Origin: an uncultured Saprospiraceae bacterium
GTDB taxonomy: Bacteria > Bacteroidota > Bacteroidia > Chitinophagales > Saprospiraceae
DNA: 64,000 bases
Direction of reading: 5' to 3'
NCBI GenBank assembly: GCA_937974625.1
Contig: CALJVJ010000046.1
Location: forward strand, 1-64,000
Shown piece after piece: positions 1 through 10,477 of the stretch. Made by a program: the position numbers and the translations under genes. Each line of letters starts with the position of its first letter. Position 1 is the first letter of the stretch. The notes under the pieces were generated by a model that searched no databases, was not told the origin of the DNA, and worked only from the letters and a program-made list of their open reading frames with translations.

Positions 1-3000
1 TTAATAAACCTCCTCCAAAGCTTCCTTCTCAATCTTTTGCTCAATCACCGCTCTTTCAATATCTCGTCTTGCAGGACGTTTGCCTGTAAATAACCAGATT
101 CTTCCTCGTTTGATAGAGTTGCTTAAATAGAGTAGAAGAGGTAATAAAAATAAGGTCAAAAAGGTAGCATAAGCAATACCATAAGCAATAGTAATCGCCA
201 TGGGTATTAAGAATTTTGCACTTCTAGAGGTTTCATATATCAGTGGCATCAAACCAGCAACCGTTGTAACCGAAGTCAAAAAGATGGCTCTAAACCTAGA
301 CCGTCCTGCTTCGTAAAGGGCCTCTTTAAAAGGCAACCCTTTTTTGAGAAAGACATTAAATTTACTGACCAAAACCAATCCATCGTTGACCAGAATTCCG
401 ATTAATGCAATTACCCCAAGGGTAGATAACATACTTACAGGATAGCCATGCAACCAATGCCCCCAAGCTACGCCAACCAAACTAAATGGAATTAACAAAA
501 ACAATAAAAGCGGCTGACTATAAGACCTAAAGGAGAAGGCAATAATAGCATACATCAGAAAAAATGTAACGGGTAGTATAGCTCTAAAGGATTTACCAAT
601 TTTTGCGGTTTCTCGACTTTGACCTTCATATAATGGAGATACAGATGGATACCGCGCCAATATTTCTGGCATGAGGACATTCTGAATGTTAGCCATGATT
701 TCTACAGAACTATCATCCGCATTTTTTAAATCTGATTCTACTTTTATTTCTCGAATACCGTTGAGGTGATTAATCGAAACTTCTCCTCTTTCAATGGAAT
801 AATTAGCTATTTCTGACAATGGCACCCGTTCTCTGGAAGGTGTCACTATCCACATATCATCCAAGTTTTTGATAGATTCTCGTTCGGCTCTATCGTATCG
901 AACCCAAACTCTTATTTCATCCCTTCCTCGTTGGAACCGTTGTACTGCCTGACCGAAGAAACCCGCTCTTACCTGCGACATCACAGAATTTAGATTCAGT
1001 CCCAATAAATAGGCATTTTCTTTTAATGTAAGTTCTATTTCTTTGATTCCAGCAGGGTCATTATCCGTAATATCTTTTAGGCGAGGGTTATCCTTAAAAT
1101 TTTGTTTTAAGGCTTCCTTAGCTCCTTTTAGCTCCTTAATATTGGCACCTGTAAGCGAAATAGAAATAGGTTGCCCACCAAAATTTCTTCCTGCTCCAAA
1201 AACCAAACTTTCGACGCCATATACTGGCCCGACTTTTTCCTCAACGGCGTTGGCTATAATACTAGAATTAAAATCTCGTTGCTCGCCTACTAATAAATTT
1301 AACTCCAAAGTCGCATTGGATATTCCTGGTCCAACTCTTCGGACCATATTTTGGATGACTGATTTACCACCTGATTGTTTTTCTTTAAAATCTTCGTTGA
1401 CTGCTACTGCTGCTTTTTCAATTCTTTCGATTAAGGCTACCGTAATATCCTCACTGGTTCCCTCTGGCATGGTCAATTGAACACTAATTCTGTCACTTGA
1501 AAAAGGTGGAAAGAAAGCTGTTCTTATTACGCCTCCTCCAATCGCTCCTACAGTCAGAATTAGGAAAGCTAAGGGAATACAAAATGCAAATATTCGATAA
1601 GTCAAAAAGAAACGTAAAACGGGCGAATACAGTTTGTCTCGAACCCAATTGACTGCTTTGTCTGCCCATTTATTCAACAAAAATTGCTGACTTTCTTTGT
1701 TCATCGCTCTTGAATGTGCAATATGCGCTGGCAAGAAAATTAAGGCTTCGATTAAAGAGAATAATAAGGTAACTACCACCACTACCGCAACTTCATAATA
1801 GAAATCACCAAATCTTCCTTCTAAGAAAAAGAAGGCTGAGAAGGCAACCACAGTAGTTAATATGGCAGAAATAATGGCGGTTCCAACCTCCATTGTGCCG
1901 TCGATAGCGGCACGTGTAGGTGATTTGCCCATTTCAAAATGTGCATAAATATTTTCCCCAATGACAATACCATCATCGACCAATATTCCAATAACTAAAA
2001 TCATCCCAAAGAGCGACATGAAATTTAGGGTAATCAAATCTGGAACAATAATAAACATCCCCAGAAATGAAACGGGTAAACCAAAAGCTACCCAAAATGC
2101 CAGACTTGGTTTAAGAAACAAGGACAAGAGTATCAAAACTAAGATGATTCCCAATAAGCCATTTTCACTTAAAATACGCGTTCTATCTCTCAAATCTACT
2201 GAACGGTCTGAGGTGATGTTTAATTGGACATTATCTCTTTGTTCGTTGAATTTTTGAGCGTATGCTCGCATCAAATTAGATGCGCCTAAGTATTCCTCAT
2301 CATTGGTCGTTTGTACTCTAACTTGCACGGCAGGATTTCCATTAAAGTAGATTCTATCTGGGTTTTCTGACCATTTATCTTTTACAGAGGCGATGTCTTT
2401 TAAACGGATAATACTACCGCCTGGGTCGGCTCGAATGACGATATAATCTAATTCATCCGCATAATACGCTCGATTGGTCGCTCGAATTAAATAATCTTCT
2501 TCTTTGGTTTTGATATTACCTCCAGTAGCTAGAATATTGGCTCTTGCCACGGCTTGAGAGACCTCTGTAAAAGTTAAGTTCTTTGCCCGCAAATCATTTT
2601 CTCTTACGGCTATTTCTATTTCTTCTTTTGGAAATCCAGTAATTTCTACCTGAGAAATCCCTTCCATATTTCGAATATCATCTTCAACTTGATAGGCAAT
2701 TTTTTTCAAAGTAACTAAGGGCACATCTGTTCCACTCAATGCCATGCTTATAACTTCATTCAATCGCTCTCGCTTAGAAATGATAGGTGGCTCCATATCC
2801 ACTGGAAAAGAAGGTACTCTATCTACCGCATTTTTGACCTCCTGTAACATATCATTAATATCGTACTCTTCAAAAGTCTCAATGGTGATGACTGCCGAAT
2901 TTTCGGACGATTTGGACGTTACTCTATCAATTCCTACTATGCCTTTCAAATTGTCTTCAATTTTTAGGACAATTCCTTCTTCCATTTCCGTTGGAGAAGC

Positions 3001-3162
3001 TCCGGGATAGGTAATATTAATGTTAATGTTTTTATTAGGAAATTGCGGATATAAAGAAAAATTCATCCTAGACAAACCTCCTAAACCAAATATAAAAATG
3101 GCAAACAAAGCGACGTTTACCGCTACAGGAAATTTTATGAAATAGGCTATTATTTTACGCAT
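1..3162 (-). CDS. Efflux RND transporter permease (AcrB/MexF-like HAE family)
   Basis: 1053 aa, multi-TM RND architecture (GIILVLILLSLFLKP, FGMILVIGILVDDGIVIGENIYAH, GVIALIGILVNDGLVLVSKFN); stop codon at window position 1-3, so complete. Confidence 0.95.
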   Translation of the reverse strand: MRKIIAYFIKFPVAVNVALFAIFIFGLGGLSRMNFSLYPQFPNKNININITYPGASPTEMEEGIVLKIEDNLKGIVGIDRVTSKSSENSAVITIETFEEYDINDMLQEVKNAVDRVPSFPVDMEPPIISKRERLNEVISMALSGTDVPLVTLKKIAYQVEDDIRNMEGISQVEITGFPKEEIEIAVRENDLRAKNLTFTEVSQAVARANILATGGNIKTKEEDYLIRATNRAYYADELDYIVIRADPGGSIIRLKDIASVKDKWSENPDRIYFNGNPAVQVRVQTTNDEEYLGASNLMRAYAQKFNEQRDNVQLNITSDRSVDLRDRTRILSENGLLGIILVLILLSLFLKPSLAFWVAFGLPVSFLGMFIIVPDLITLNFMSLFGMILVIGILVDDGIVIGENIYAHFEMGKSPTRAAIDGTMEVGTAIISAILTTVVAFSAFFFLEGRFGDFYYEVAVVVVVTLLFSLIEALIFLPAHIAHSRAMNKESQQFLLNKWADKAVNWVRDKLYSPVLRFFLTYRIFAFCIPLAFLILTVGAIGGGVIRTAFFPPFSSDRISVQLTMPEGTSEDITVALIERIEKAAVAVNEDFKEKQSGGKSVIQNMVRRVGPGISNATLELNLLVGEQRDFNSSIIANAVEEKVGPVYGVESLVFGAGRNFGGQPISISLTGANIKELKGAKEALKQNFKDNPRLKDITDNDPAGIKEIELTLKENAYLLGLNLNSVMSQVRAGFFGQAVQRFQRGRDEIRVWVRYDRAERESIKNLDDMWIVTPSRERVPLSEIANYSIERGEVSINHLNGIREIKVESDLKNADDSSVEIMANIQNVLMPEILARYPSVSPLYEGQSRETAKIGKSFRAILPVTFFLMYAIIAFSFRSYSQPLLLFLLIPFSLVGVAWGHWLHGYPVSMLSTLGVIALIGILVNDGLVLVSKFNVFLKKGLPFKEALYEAGRSRFRAIFLTSVTTVAGLMPLIYETSRSAKFLIPMAITIAYGIAYATFLTLFLLPLLLYLSNSIKRGRIWLFTGKRPARRDIERAVIEQKIEKEALEEVY

Positions 3163-3191
3163 GGCTTGTATTTTTAAGTCCGTAGGGTTTG

Positions 3192-4340
3192 TTAATTTTT
3201 CATAGCAGTATTTTCTTCCGATTTATTATCAGAAAAAACTTTCACCGTCATCCCCGCATAAGCACTAGGAATGGCTTTTGCCAAAATCTGCATCCCATCT
3301 TCCAATCCTTTAACTACAGCAGTGTTTTCTTTGAAAAAAATAGGTTCAACAGGCACCAAATCTAAAATGGTATCTCGCACAATAAATACCTTATTATTTC
3401 CAACTAATAGCTTCCGATTAATCTCATAGGTGTTTTGTTCTTCTTTGGCTGTGATATCGGCTTCTAAATACATCCCTTCTTTTAACCCATTTCCTCGTAC
3501 CTGTATAAAAGTTGGAATCGTTTGAGAAGCAGGGTCAACCAAACTATTTACTCGAATGACCTTTCCTGTCCAATTTTTAGTCTTTTCTACATTATGTAAT
3601 TGCACCGTTTTGCCAATGCCTAACAACTCCCCATAGGCAGTATTCACCGCCACTTCCAATTCGTAAACACTATGGTCTATGAATTCTCCTAGCTTTTGTC
3701 CCGGACGAATCAATGCACCTGGATTGACCATTGCTTGAGTTAATACGCCTGAAAACGGAGCTAAAATGGTGTAATTTTGGAGTTGCGTTTCTAAATTTTT
3801 GACATTATAAAAGGCTGTATAAATATTTCGACCAGATAGGAAGAGTTTTTCTTTTTCTGTTTCAGGAATTGGTAATTCTTCTAATGGTTTTATGACATCA
3901 AACCGTCGGACATAATCATCCCATTTTGTAATGACCTCTGGAAAGTCCAATCGTAAGTCTGGAATCAAGAGCACGAGTTGATTGTAAAAGCTACTTTTCT
4001 GGGCTTTCAATCCTATAACTTCTTCTTTTTTATCTAATTCCAATAACGTTTCTCCCTTTTTGTACCAGGTTCCTGGCTTAAAAGCACGACTACTATTATT
4101 GAAAATCCCTTGTACCTCAGCATAAATGTCGACTCGATTTTTAGCTGCCAAATTACCAGATGTGGTAATAGTAATTGGGGTACTTGAATTCTTGACAATT
4201 TCTACAAATGCCCCTGTTATTAGCTTCTTTTCCTTTCTGGGTTTTCTTTGTTTTTTGTTATCGATAGTTCTTTTAGCCATAAACACAGAGCCAACAACGA
4301 TTAATAAGCCTAGTATAGCTAGAATAATTTTCCTTATCAT
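3192..4340 (-). CDS. HlyD/AcrA-type RND periplasmic adaptor subunit
   Basis: N-terminal TM, lipoyl/barrel-type motifs (ILAPFSGVLTQAMVNPGALIRPGQKLGEF); immediately upstream of the RND permease on the same strand. Confidence 0.92.
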   Translation of the reverse strand: MIRKIILAILGLLIVVGSVFMAKRTIDNKKQRKPRKEKKLITGAFVEIVKNSSTPITITTSGNLAAKNRVDIYAEVQGIFNNSSRAFKPGTWYKKGETLLELDKKEEVIGLKAQKSSFYNQLVLLIPDLRLDFPEVITKWDDYVRRFDVIKPLEELPIPETEKEKLFLSGRNIYTAFYNVKNLETQLQNYTILAPFSGVLTQAMVNPGALIRPGQKLGEFIDHSVYELEVAVNTAYGELLGIGKTVQLHNVEKTKNWTGKVIRVNSLVDPASQTIPTFIQVRGNGLKEGMYLEADITAKEEQNTYEINRKLLVGNNKVFIVRDTILDLVPVEPIFFKENTAVVKGLEDGMQILAKAIPSAYAGMTVKVFSDNKSEENTAMKN

Positions 4341-4554
4341 ATTATCAAATTTCTAAATGAATTTGCAAAAATACTGTTTTGTATTAGTTCTATATAGTCC
4401 TTTAAGTTTATTTATTTGTAACAGGATAAAGCAAGCTTAGTTTTAGTGGAAATTTGATTTCTTTCTGATTTTTTATGCAGGTTTGGCGAGTTAACGAAGT
4501 AGAAAGGATAAGTTTTTTATAACGGAAGGTAAAAGAGTTTTTACTATTATTTTT

Positions 4555-4971
4555 CTATGCAGATTTCTTTTTTATTTTTCTTATTATTCTTTTTTGTGTG
4601 CGCTTTTTGAAAACCTTTACCCAAGACAATACAATAACATCATATTTTCCAGATTTTAATTTTTCACCTGCACTTAATAATTTATAAAAAGTTTGAGGAG
4701 TATCTCCTCTGCTTAACCAAGGTTTTACAAGTTTATTGAAGTATTCTTTTTTGCTTACGATTCTTTTGCCAGAAGGTCCGGTGGCAAAAATTAAATTAGC
4801 ATTTTCAAAATTAAAATCTCCTTTTGAAGCTTTAAACAATTGGTTAAAGTAAGCTGATTCAACCTTATTTAAACTTGGAGCATTATCCATTCCTAAAGAA
4901 TCTAAATTTTGTGAAAAGCCTTCCACTATTGAAATTAGTAGCATCACAAAAAATAATATATAAATTCTCAT
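4555..4971 (-). CDS. Hypothetical secreted protein
   Basis: 138 aa with N-terminal signal peptide-like segment (MRIYILFFVMLLISIVEGFSQ). Confidence 0.6.
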   Translation of the reverse strand: MRIYILFFVMLLISIVEGFSQNLDSLGMDNAPSLNKVESAYFNQLFKASKGDFNFENANLIFATGPSGKRIVSKKEYFNKLVKPWLSRGDTPQTFYKLLSAGEKLKSGKYDVIVLSWVKVFKKRTQKRIIRKIKKKSA

Positions 4972-5198
4972 AGTTAATTTTGTTTATAGTTTTACGGGAA
5001 ACTTTTTTTAAGAAAAGTAACTACTGACTCAAAACTAATAATCACTCTTTTCTTACTTTGATAAGGCAAAAAATAATTGATTCTAAGCGTTCAACTACGA
5101 TTATCCTATAAACGAATTTTACTATTAAGAAGTATGCTTGATTGAGATTACTTGGGGCTAGATTAACCTATTTTACTTTTTGTCAAATTTACTACCAA

Positions 5199-6776
5199 TT
5201 ACCTCTGAAAAGAGGGGACTGATTTGCGCCACCCGTCTTCTAATTTAATAGACAATTGTTCTATGATTTTAATATACTCCTTGTTGACTGCTAAGTTAGT
5301 CGTCTCAGTCGGGTCATTAATAGCATCATATAATTCCGCAATTCTAAATTCTCCTCTTTCTCCTTTTTTTGGATACCAATCATACCATTCTATGTAGTGA
5401 TAATTATTTGTGTTGATTGAATAACCCATGTAGCGTTTTCCGTCTGCGGAGACCTTAGGACGTCGATGAAATTGACTAAAAGCTGCATCTTTCCATGTTA
5501 GAGTTGGTTCTTTTATCAAAGGGACAAAACTTGTTCCTTCGAAATAAACTGGAATGTCCACACCTGCAATTTCACAAAGAGAAGGAAAAATATCTACTAA
5601 CTCTGTGAAGGCAAAGGTTTGTGTGCCTCTATTTTCTTGTTCAGGATACCGAATAATCATAGGCACTTTTAAATCAATATTATAATTGGTCATTTTGCCC
5701 CAGCTATTATGGTCACCTAATTTCCACCCGTGGTCTCCCCATAAAATAATTATCGTATTTTCATAAATGCCTAATGCCTTCATATAAGCAAAAAGGTCTC
5801 CTAATAAAGCATCTACATAACTCACACTAGCATAATATCCATGTTTTAAAATTCGAGCAGTGTCCTCACTCATTCGATAAGCCGAAGTTGGATGACCGAT
5901 ATGATTAAACCCATCATAATGCCGCAACTCATACATGGAATTCATTGTATGCAAAGGCGCATTCTTAGGTATTTCAGGGTTTTTAGCAAGCGGAATTTTG
6001 TTGCTATCATACAAGTCCCAATATTTCTTGGGTGCAGTAAATGGGAGATGTGGACGAAAATACCCTAGCCCCATGTAAAAAGGTTTATCCATTTTGGCGA
6101 GTCTCGATAAGGTTCTTTTGGCTAATTCATTTTGTGCACCGTCATAATACATCGTATCATGAACATTAGCGGCTTCCCAAGCGGGGCCCGTATTCCAACC
6201 ATCTGCATATCTAATCGGTCGAAGTTTTAGTAACGAATCTCTTTTATGAACCTGAGATTTATGGACGGCTTCACTGATGTAAAAAGTTTCGCCATCTCGC
6301 TTCAACCAATTTGGACGCAAATATTGGGCAGGCCTCAAATCTGGTTCGTCCCAAGAAATAGAATCAGGCATGTAATTATGAAAAATCTTGCCCAAGTTGA
6401 CTGTATGATATCCAAACTTTGAAAAGTATTGAGGCATGGTCACCGCATCGGGATTGATTTCTCTAAATTTATCTCCCAAATGCCAAACTCTAGTTCCATC
6501 TGGTCTTACCCCAGTCATTAAGCTTGCTCTAGAAGGGGCACAAACTGCGGCTTGGGCAAAGGTATTCCTAAAAGTCATCCCTTCTCCTGCAAATTTGTCG
6601 ATATTAGGGGTGATGGCGGTCTCATCACCATAAACTCCTATGGTCGGTCGAAGGTCATCAATTGATACAAATAGAATATTAGGCTTAGTGTTGTTGGTGG
6701 AAGGAGACTGGCAACTGAAGATTGTACCAATAAAGCAAAGAAGGAACAAACTTACGGTTAGGTGAATTCGATTCAT
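5199..6776 (-). CDS. Sulfatase (iduronate-2-sulfatase-like), lipoprotein signal
   Basis: Sulfatase signature CAPSRASLMTGVRP, NILFVSIDDLRPTIGVYG, LWGDHGWKLGDH; N-terminal lipobox FSCQS. Confidence 0.95.
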   Translation of the reverse strand: MNRIHLTVSLFLLCFIGTIFSCQSPSTNNTKPNILFVSIDDLRPTIGVYGDETAITPNIDKFAGEGMTFRNTFAQAAVCAPSRASLMTGVRPDGTRVWHLGDKFREINPDAVTMPQYFSKFGYHTVNLGKIFHNYMPDSISWDEPDLRPAQYLRPNWLKRDGETFYISEAVHKSQVHKRDSLLKLRPIRYADGWNTGPAWEAANVHDTMYYDGAQNELAKRTLSRLAKMDKPFYMGLGYFRPHLPFTAPKKYWDLYDSNKIPLAKNPEIPKNAPLHTMNSMYELRHYDGFNHIGHPTSAYRMSEDTARILKHGYYASVSYVDALLGDLFAYMKALGIYENTIIILWGDHGWKLGDHNSWGKMTNYNIDLKVPMIIRYPEQENRGTQTFAFTELVDIFPSLCEIAGVDIPVYFEGTSFVPLIKEPTLTWKDAAFSQFHRRPKVSADGKRYMGYSINTNNYHYIEWYDWYPKKGERGEFRIAELYDAINDPTETTNLAVNKEYIKIIEQLSIKLEDGWRKSVPSFQR

Positions 6777-6883
6777 TTTTAAAAAATAAATATATTTGCT
6801 TAAGACATCAAATGTATCTCGATAACTTTAATAAAAAAAATATTGGCTTCTTTATTACCTATTATTTTTTACAATTGCCTTAT

Positions 6884-7669
6884 TTATTTTTCCTTCCATT
6901 CAAGCATCTCCTCATATAATTCATCTATGCCTGCTTCTAATGTACATACTTGTTTAAAATCCAATCCTTTAACATCCATTAAGTATTGAATAACCAATGC
7001 ATATTTAAAGTAAGCATAAATTTGCTTGGTTCCATCTGCTATTTCAAATACAGGTAGTCCAGTGTGTTCCTTCTTTTCTTCTATCAAAAATTGTTCAATT
7101 CTAGCTTTTAATTGTCCATCTTGTTTAAATTCCCTTGCAATATATTCTGCATAGCCTTCCAGTTTCCAATTAATTTGTCCCATTGTGCTGGTAAGATAAT
7201 ATTGAGGGTCTGAAAAATATTGCAAATTATGCGTAAACTCATGTGCAATCAACCAAGTCAAATTGAATTTTCTAAGTTCATAATTATTTATAGCCCACTG
7301 TGCTTCCGCAACGTTTTCTTTGAATTTGGGCGTGCAATTTTTAAATACGGTTTTATCAAAAAATGCATAGGCAGTCGGTCCGCCTACAAATGGAAATAAA
7401 TGTGGGTAAATCTTATCATCATTTAAACATAGTTGAATGTCAACTGCTTCCGTAAAAAGATTGGAGGTTTTGATGATGCTAATAGCGTTTTTTATCACCT
7501 TTTGTGTTTCTGGTTCTAGGTTTTTATTGTGATAAACAGTTACATAATCAAACTTTGTCTCATTTGCATAAGACCATTTTGGATTGGACAAAAATAAAAG
7601 CCAAAATATAAAACTGATACCTAGAATGGAAAGGGAGCTTAGTATGATTTTTTTGAGTGTTTTTAACAT
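6884..7669 (-). CDS. Putative membrane-anchored gluzincin-type peptidase (HEFTH motif)
   Basis: N-terminal TM; LIAHEFTHNLQYF matches HExxH; start moved to the Met at 7669 (MLKTLKKIIL) rather than the ORF-track start at 7693. Confidence 0.7.
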   Translation of the reverse strand: MLKTLKKIILSSLSILGISFIFWLLFLSNPKWSYANETKFDYVTVYHNKNLEPETQKVIKNAISIIKTSNLFTEAVDIQLCLNDDKIYPHLFPFVGGPTAYAFFDKTVFKNCTPKFKENVAEAQWAINNYELRKFNLTWLIAHEFTHNLQYFSDPQYYLTSTMGQINWKLEGYAEYIAREFKQDGQLKARIEQFLIEEKKEHTGLPVFEIADGTKQIYAYFKYALVIQYLMDVKGLDFKQVCTLEAGIDELYEEMLEWKEK

Positions 7670-8161
7670 GGTTGATGATTTGGTGATTAACAATTTTTGT
7701 AAAAATAGTTAATTCAGTTGGCATACTTATTTCTGGAAGTATGCTTTGCCAAAATCAGTGTTAAATTAATCCATTTTTAGCGAGTGGAAATACTCCAATT
7801 AATGTTAACAAAGAACCCAAAATTATCCCATTTTCTATTCTAAGGATAATAATAATCAAACCTTGAACTCATAATAAACGATAATAATAGTGCAAGTATC
7901 AAAGAAATGAAAAATAAATAACTTTAGCCAAGTTACTTGTTCTTTAGTCTTCTAATTTCGTTAAAAATACCTGCCTCTGCCGACAGGCAGGCTCGCCATA
8001 GCGGTGTTATGTCTGGAGGCACCCCATCCGTAAACGGTTCATTCGCTTCACGAATTCATGCCTCATTAGAAAACAAAATAACTGCGTATCATGGTCTAAC
8101 TTATTTAATTTTCATTTCAAAAATAGACTACCTGAAATTATAAATGCTTTTTTTGTAACTC

Positions 8162-9205
8162 TTAAGAGAAGTTATTGATAACCATCACACCCGTATTGCT
8201 GAAACTACCCATTTTCATCAAAGCAACTGCGCCTTTTTCTAGATTCATTCGTTCGCCTATCATTTGTTCTAATGGAATATTTTTGGCAAAAACTAAATCC
8301 AACATAGCTGGGTATTGATGTGCCTGCATTCCATGACTACCAATTATTTCTAACTCTTTTGATATGACGGGCCCCATTGGAATTTGAGGTAAGGCATCCT
8401 TGCCCGTCATCAATCCAATTTGAATGTGTTTTCCTCTTTTTTTCAATGATAAAATCGAATTATGACAGGTAATTTGACTGCCCAATGCGTCTACGGAGAC
8501 AGATACACCGCCTCTAGTCACTTCTCGGATAGCCAAAGGAATTTCCTTTATTTCACTGGCATTGAAGACTACATCTGCTCCTAAGGATTTGGCAAAAGCT
8601 AATTTTTGCTCCTCAATATCTATTGCAATGATTTGTGCCCCAATGGCCTTGGCAATCATAATCGCAGAAATGCCAACGCCACCACAGCCATGCACTGCTA
8701 CCCAATGCCCTGGCTGTAATTTGCCTTGCGCAATAATTCCTCGATAGGCAGTAATAAATCGACAGCCCAAAACTGCAGCTGCTTCAAAAGACATACTGTC
8801 AGGTAAGCGAACTAAATTGACATCAGCGTATTCGATATGTACATATTCTGCAAAAGACCCCCAAGCTGTAAAGCCTGGTTGAAAATAATTATCACAGATT
8901 TGTTGTTGTCCTGAAACGCATTGTCCACAATGTCCACATCCACAACAAAAGGGTAGGGTGACACGGTCTTCTTTTTGCCACTGCTGTACATTTTTCCCTA
9001 CTTCCAGCACTATTCCTGCCAGTTCATGTCCGGGCACATGAGGCAATTGAACATCCGAATCATGCCCCATCCATCCATGCCAATCGCTACGACAGATTCC
9101 AGTTGCTTTAACTTGGATAACGGCACCGTTGGGACTACAAGTTGGTTCAGGTAGTGTTTCAACTGTAATTGGGGATTGATAACTTGTAAAATATGCGGCT
9201 TTCAT
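8162..9205 (-). CDS. Zinc-dependent alcohol dehydrogenase (MDR superfamily)
   Basis: GHELAGIVLEVG, structural-zinc cysteines CGCGHCGQCVSGQQQIC, VHGCGGVGISAIMIAKAIGA. Confidence 0.95.
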   Translation of the reverse strand: MKAAYFTSYQSPITVETLPEPTCSPNGAVIQVKATGICRSDWHGWMGHDSDVQLPHVPGHELAGIVLEVGKNVQQWQKEDRVTLPFCCGCGHCGQCVSGQQQICDNYFQPGFTAWGSFAEYVHIEYADVNLVRLPDSMSFEAAAVLGCRFITAYRGIIAQGKLQPGHWVAVHGCGGVGISAIMIAKAIGAQIIAIDIEEQKLAFAKSLGADVVFNASEIKEIPLAIREVTRGGVSVSVDALGSQITCHNSILSLKKRGKHIQIGLMTGKDALPQIPMGPVISKELEIIGSHGMQAHQYPAMLDLVFAKNIPLEQMIGERMNLEKGAVALMKMGSFSNTGVMVINNFS

Positions 9206-9278
9206 AGAAATAAAATTGGTGAATCAAACTTGTTGACGGAGTACTCTTTTATTACTTTTGCCCAAAAATAGAATAATC

Positions 9279-9632
9279 ATGAGAAAAATCTATCACTTAG
9301 CTAATTGTAATACTTGCCAACGAATAATAAAAGAATTAAATGGTGGAGAAGGATTCAAAATGCAGAATATCAAGGAAGAGAAAATGACAGAGGCACAAAT
9401 TGCTTTCCTAGCAGAACATACTGGTTCCTACGAAGCATTATTTAGCCGTAGAGCTATGAAATACAAAAGTATGGGCTTGAAAGAAAAGACCTTATCTGAA
9501 AAAGACTACAAAAAATTGATTTTAGAAGAATATACCTTTTTAAAAAGACCTGTCATCATCATCGATGAGGATGTTTTTGTGGGGAATTCTAAAAAAGTGC
9601 TTCAAGCTGCATTAGACAGATTAAATCAATAA
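9279..9632 (+). CDS. ArsC/Spx-family thioredoxin-fold protein (arsenate reductase-like)
   Basis: MRKIYHLANCNTCQRIIKEL and KRPVIIIDEDVFVGNS; ATG at 9279 preferred over the upstream TTG at 9258. Confidence 0.88.
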   Translation: MRKIYHLANCNTCQRIIKELNGGEGFKMQNIKEEKMTEAQIAFLAEHTGSYEALFSRRAMKYKSMGLKEKTLSEKDYKKLILEEYTFLKRPVIIIDEDVFVGNSKKVLQAALDRLNQ

Positions 9633-9641
9633 GTTTATCCA

Positions 9642-10310
9642 CTATTTTGATATTACCAAAACAAATGGAGCACCATACTTTATAGAAGGAATAGGTTGAC
9701 CGATGAATTCACCTTTCTTTAGCTCTTTGATTTTTAGTAAAGGAAATTTACGATTGACGGCTTTTCTATGTAAATAGATTAAGAAAAGGTCGCCATAAAA
9801 AGATTTTAGCGCCCACTGACCTTTGTATTTAGGGTCATCTAGCCACATTTTTCCATTGTTATGAAATTTTATACGTTGCTTTATTGAATTATCAAATTTT
9901 GAGCTTTTAACTTTTATATTTAATGGTGTATCGGTCATTAAAAAACTTTGGACTTCTGACTTTTTGAGCTTAGTTTCTTTTAGCCTTTTTACATTCTTAA
10001 ATACAAATTCACTTTTATATTGGGCGGTTTTAATTTCATTAGTTGTAGCTGATTTTATTGTTAAACTATCTTCCCCAATAATCAATATTTTTTCAGATAA
10101 TTGCCAATTAACGGTGTCTTTAGTGGTATTGCAATAAGAACAATAAGCATATTCTAATTGTGCTTGTCCATTTTCAAAAAAGTCAATAATCGCAAAATTA
10201 TCAAAAGCGGACCATCTGTTTTCTAACAAAATCCGATTAATATTTTGACCTTTTAATATAGAGGCACTCAAGAAAAATAGAATAAATAGCAGTGATTGCA
10301 GCTTAATCAT
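9642..10310 (-). CDS. Hypothetical secreted protein
   Basis: 222 aa, N-terminal signal peptide (LLFILFFLSASILKGQ); lipocalin-like beta-rich composition. Confidence 0.6.
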   Translation of the reverse strand: MIKLQSLLFILFFLSASILKGQNINRILLENRWSAFDNFAIIDFFENGQAQLEYAYCSYCNTTKDTVNWQLSEKILIIGEDSLTIKSATTNEIKTAQYKSEFVFKNVKRLKETKLKKSEVQSFLMTDTPLNIKVKSSKFDNSIKQRIKFHNNGKMWLDDPKYKGQWALKSFYGDLFLIYLHRKAVNRKFPLLKIKELKKGEFIGQPIPSIKYGAPFVLVISK

Positions 10311-10477
10311 AGCAAATAAGTTATATTGGACGTTGAATAGTATAAATTTGTTGGAGGATATTACAAAAAGGGGAAGGGGATAATGGTGGAGCGTTTATTT
10401 TAGTACAAACTATAACATTTATAGCAAAAATTCAAATAGAAATAATAATCATATTTCATACATAAAACCTTTTTTAT

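Noticed and set aside
1043-3010. Plus-strand ORFs antisense to the RND permease (1043-1480, 1961-2257, 2744-3010)
   Set aside because: Fully antisense to a strongly supported CDS with low-complexity translations; shadow ORFs
7937-8143. 68-aa ORF
   Set aside because: Translation of the GC-rich repeat island; no family resemblance or gene context
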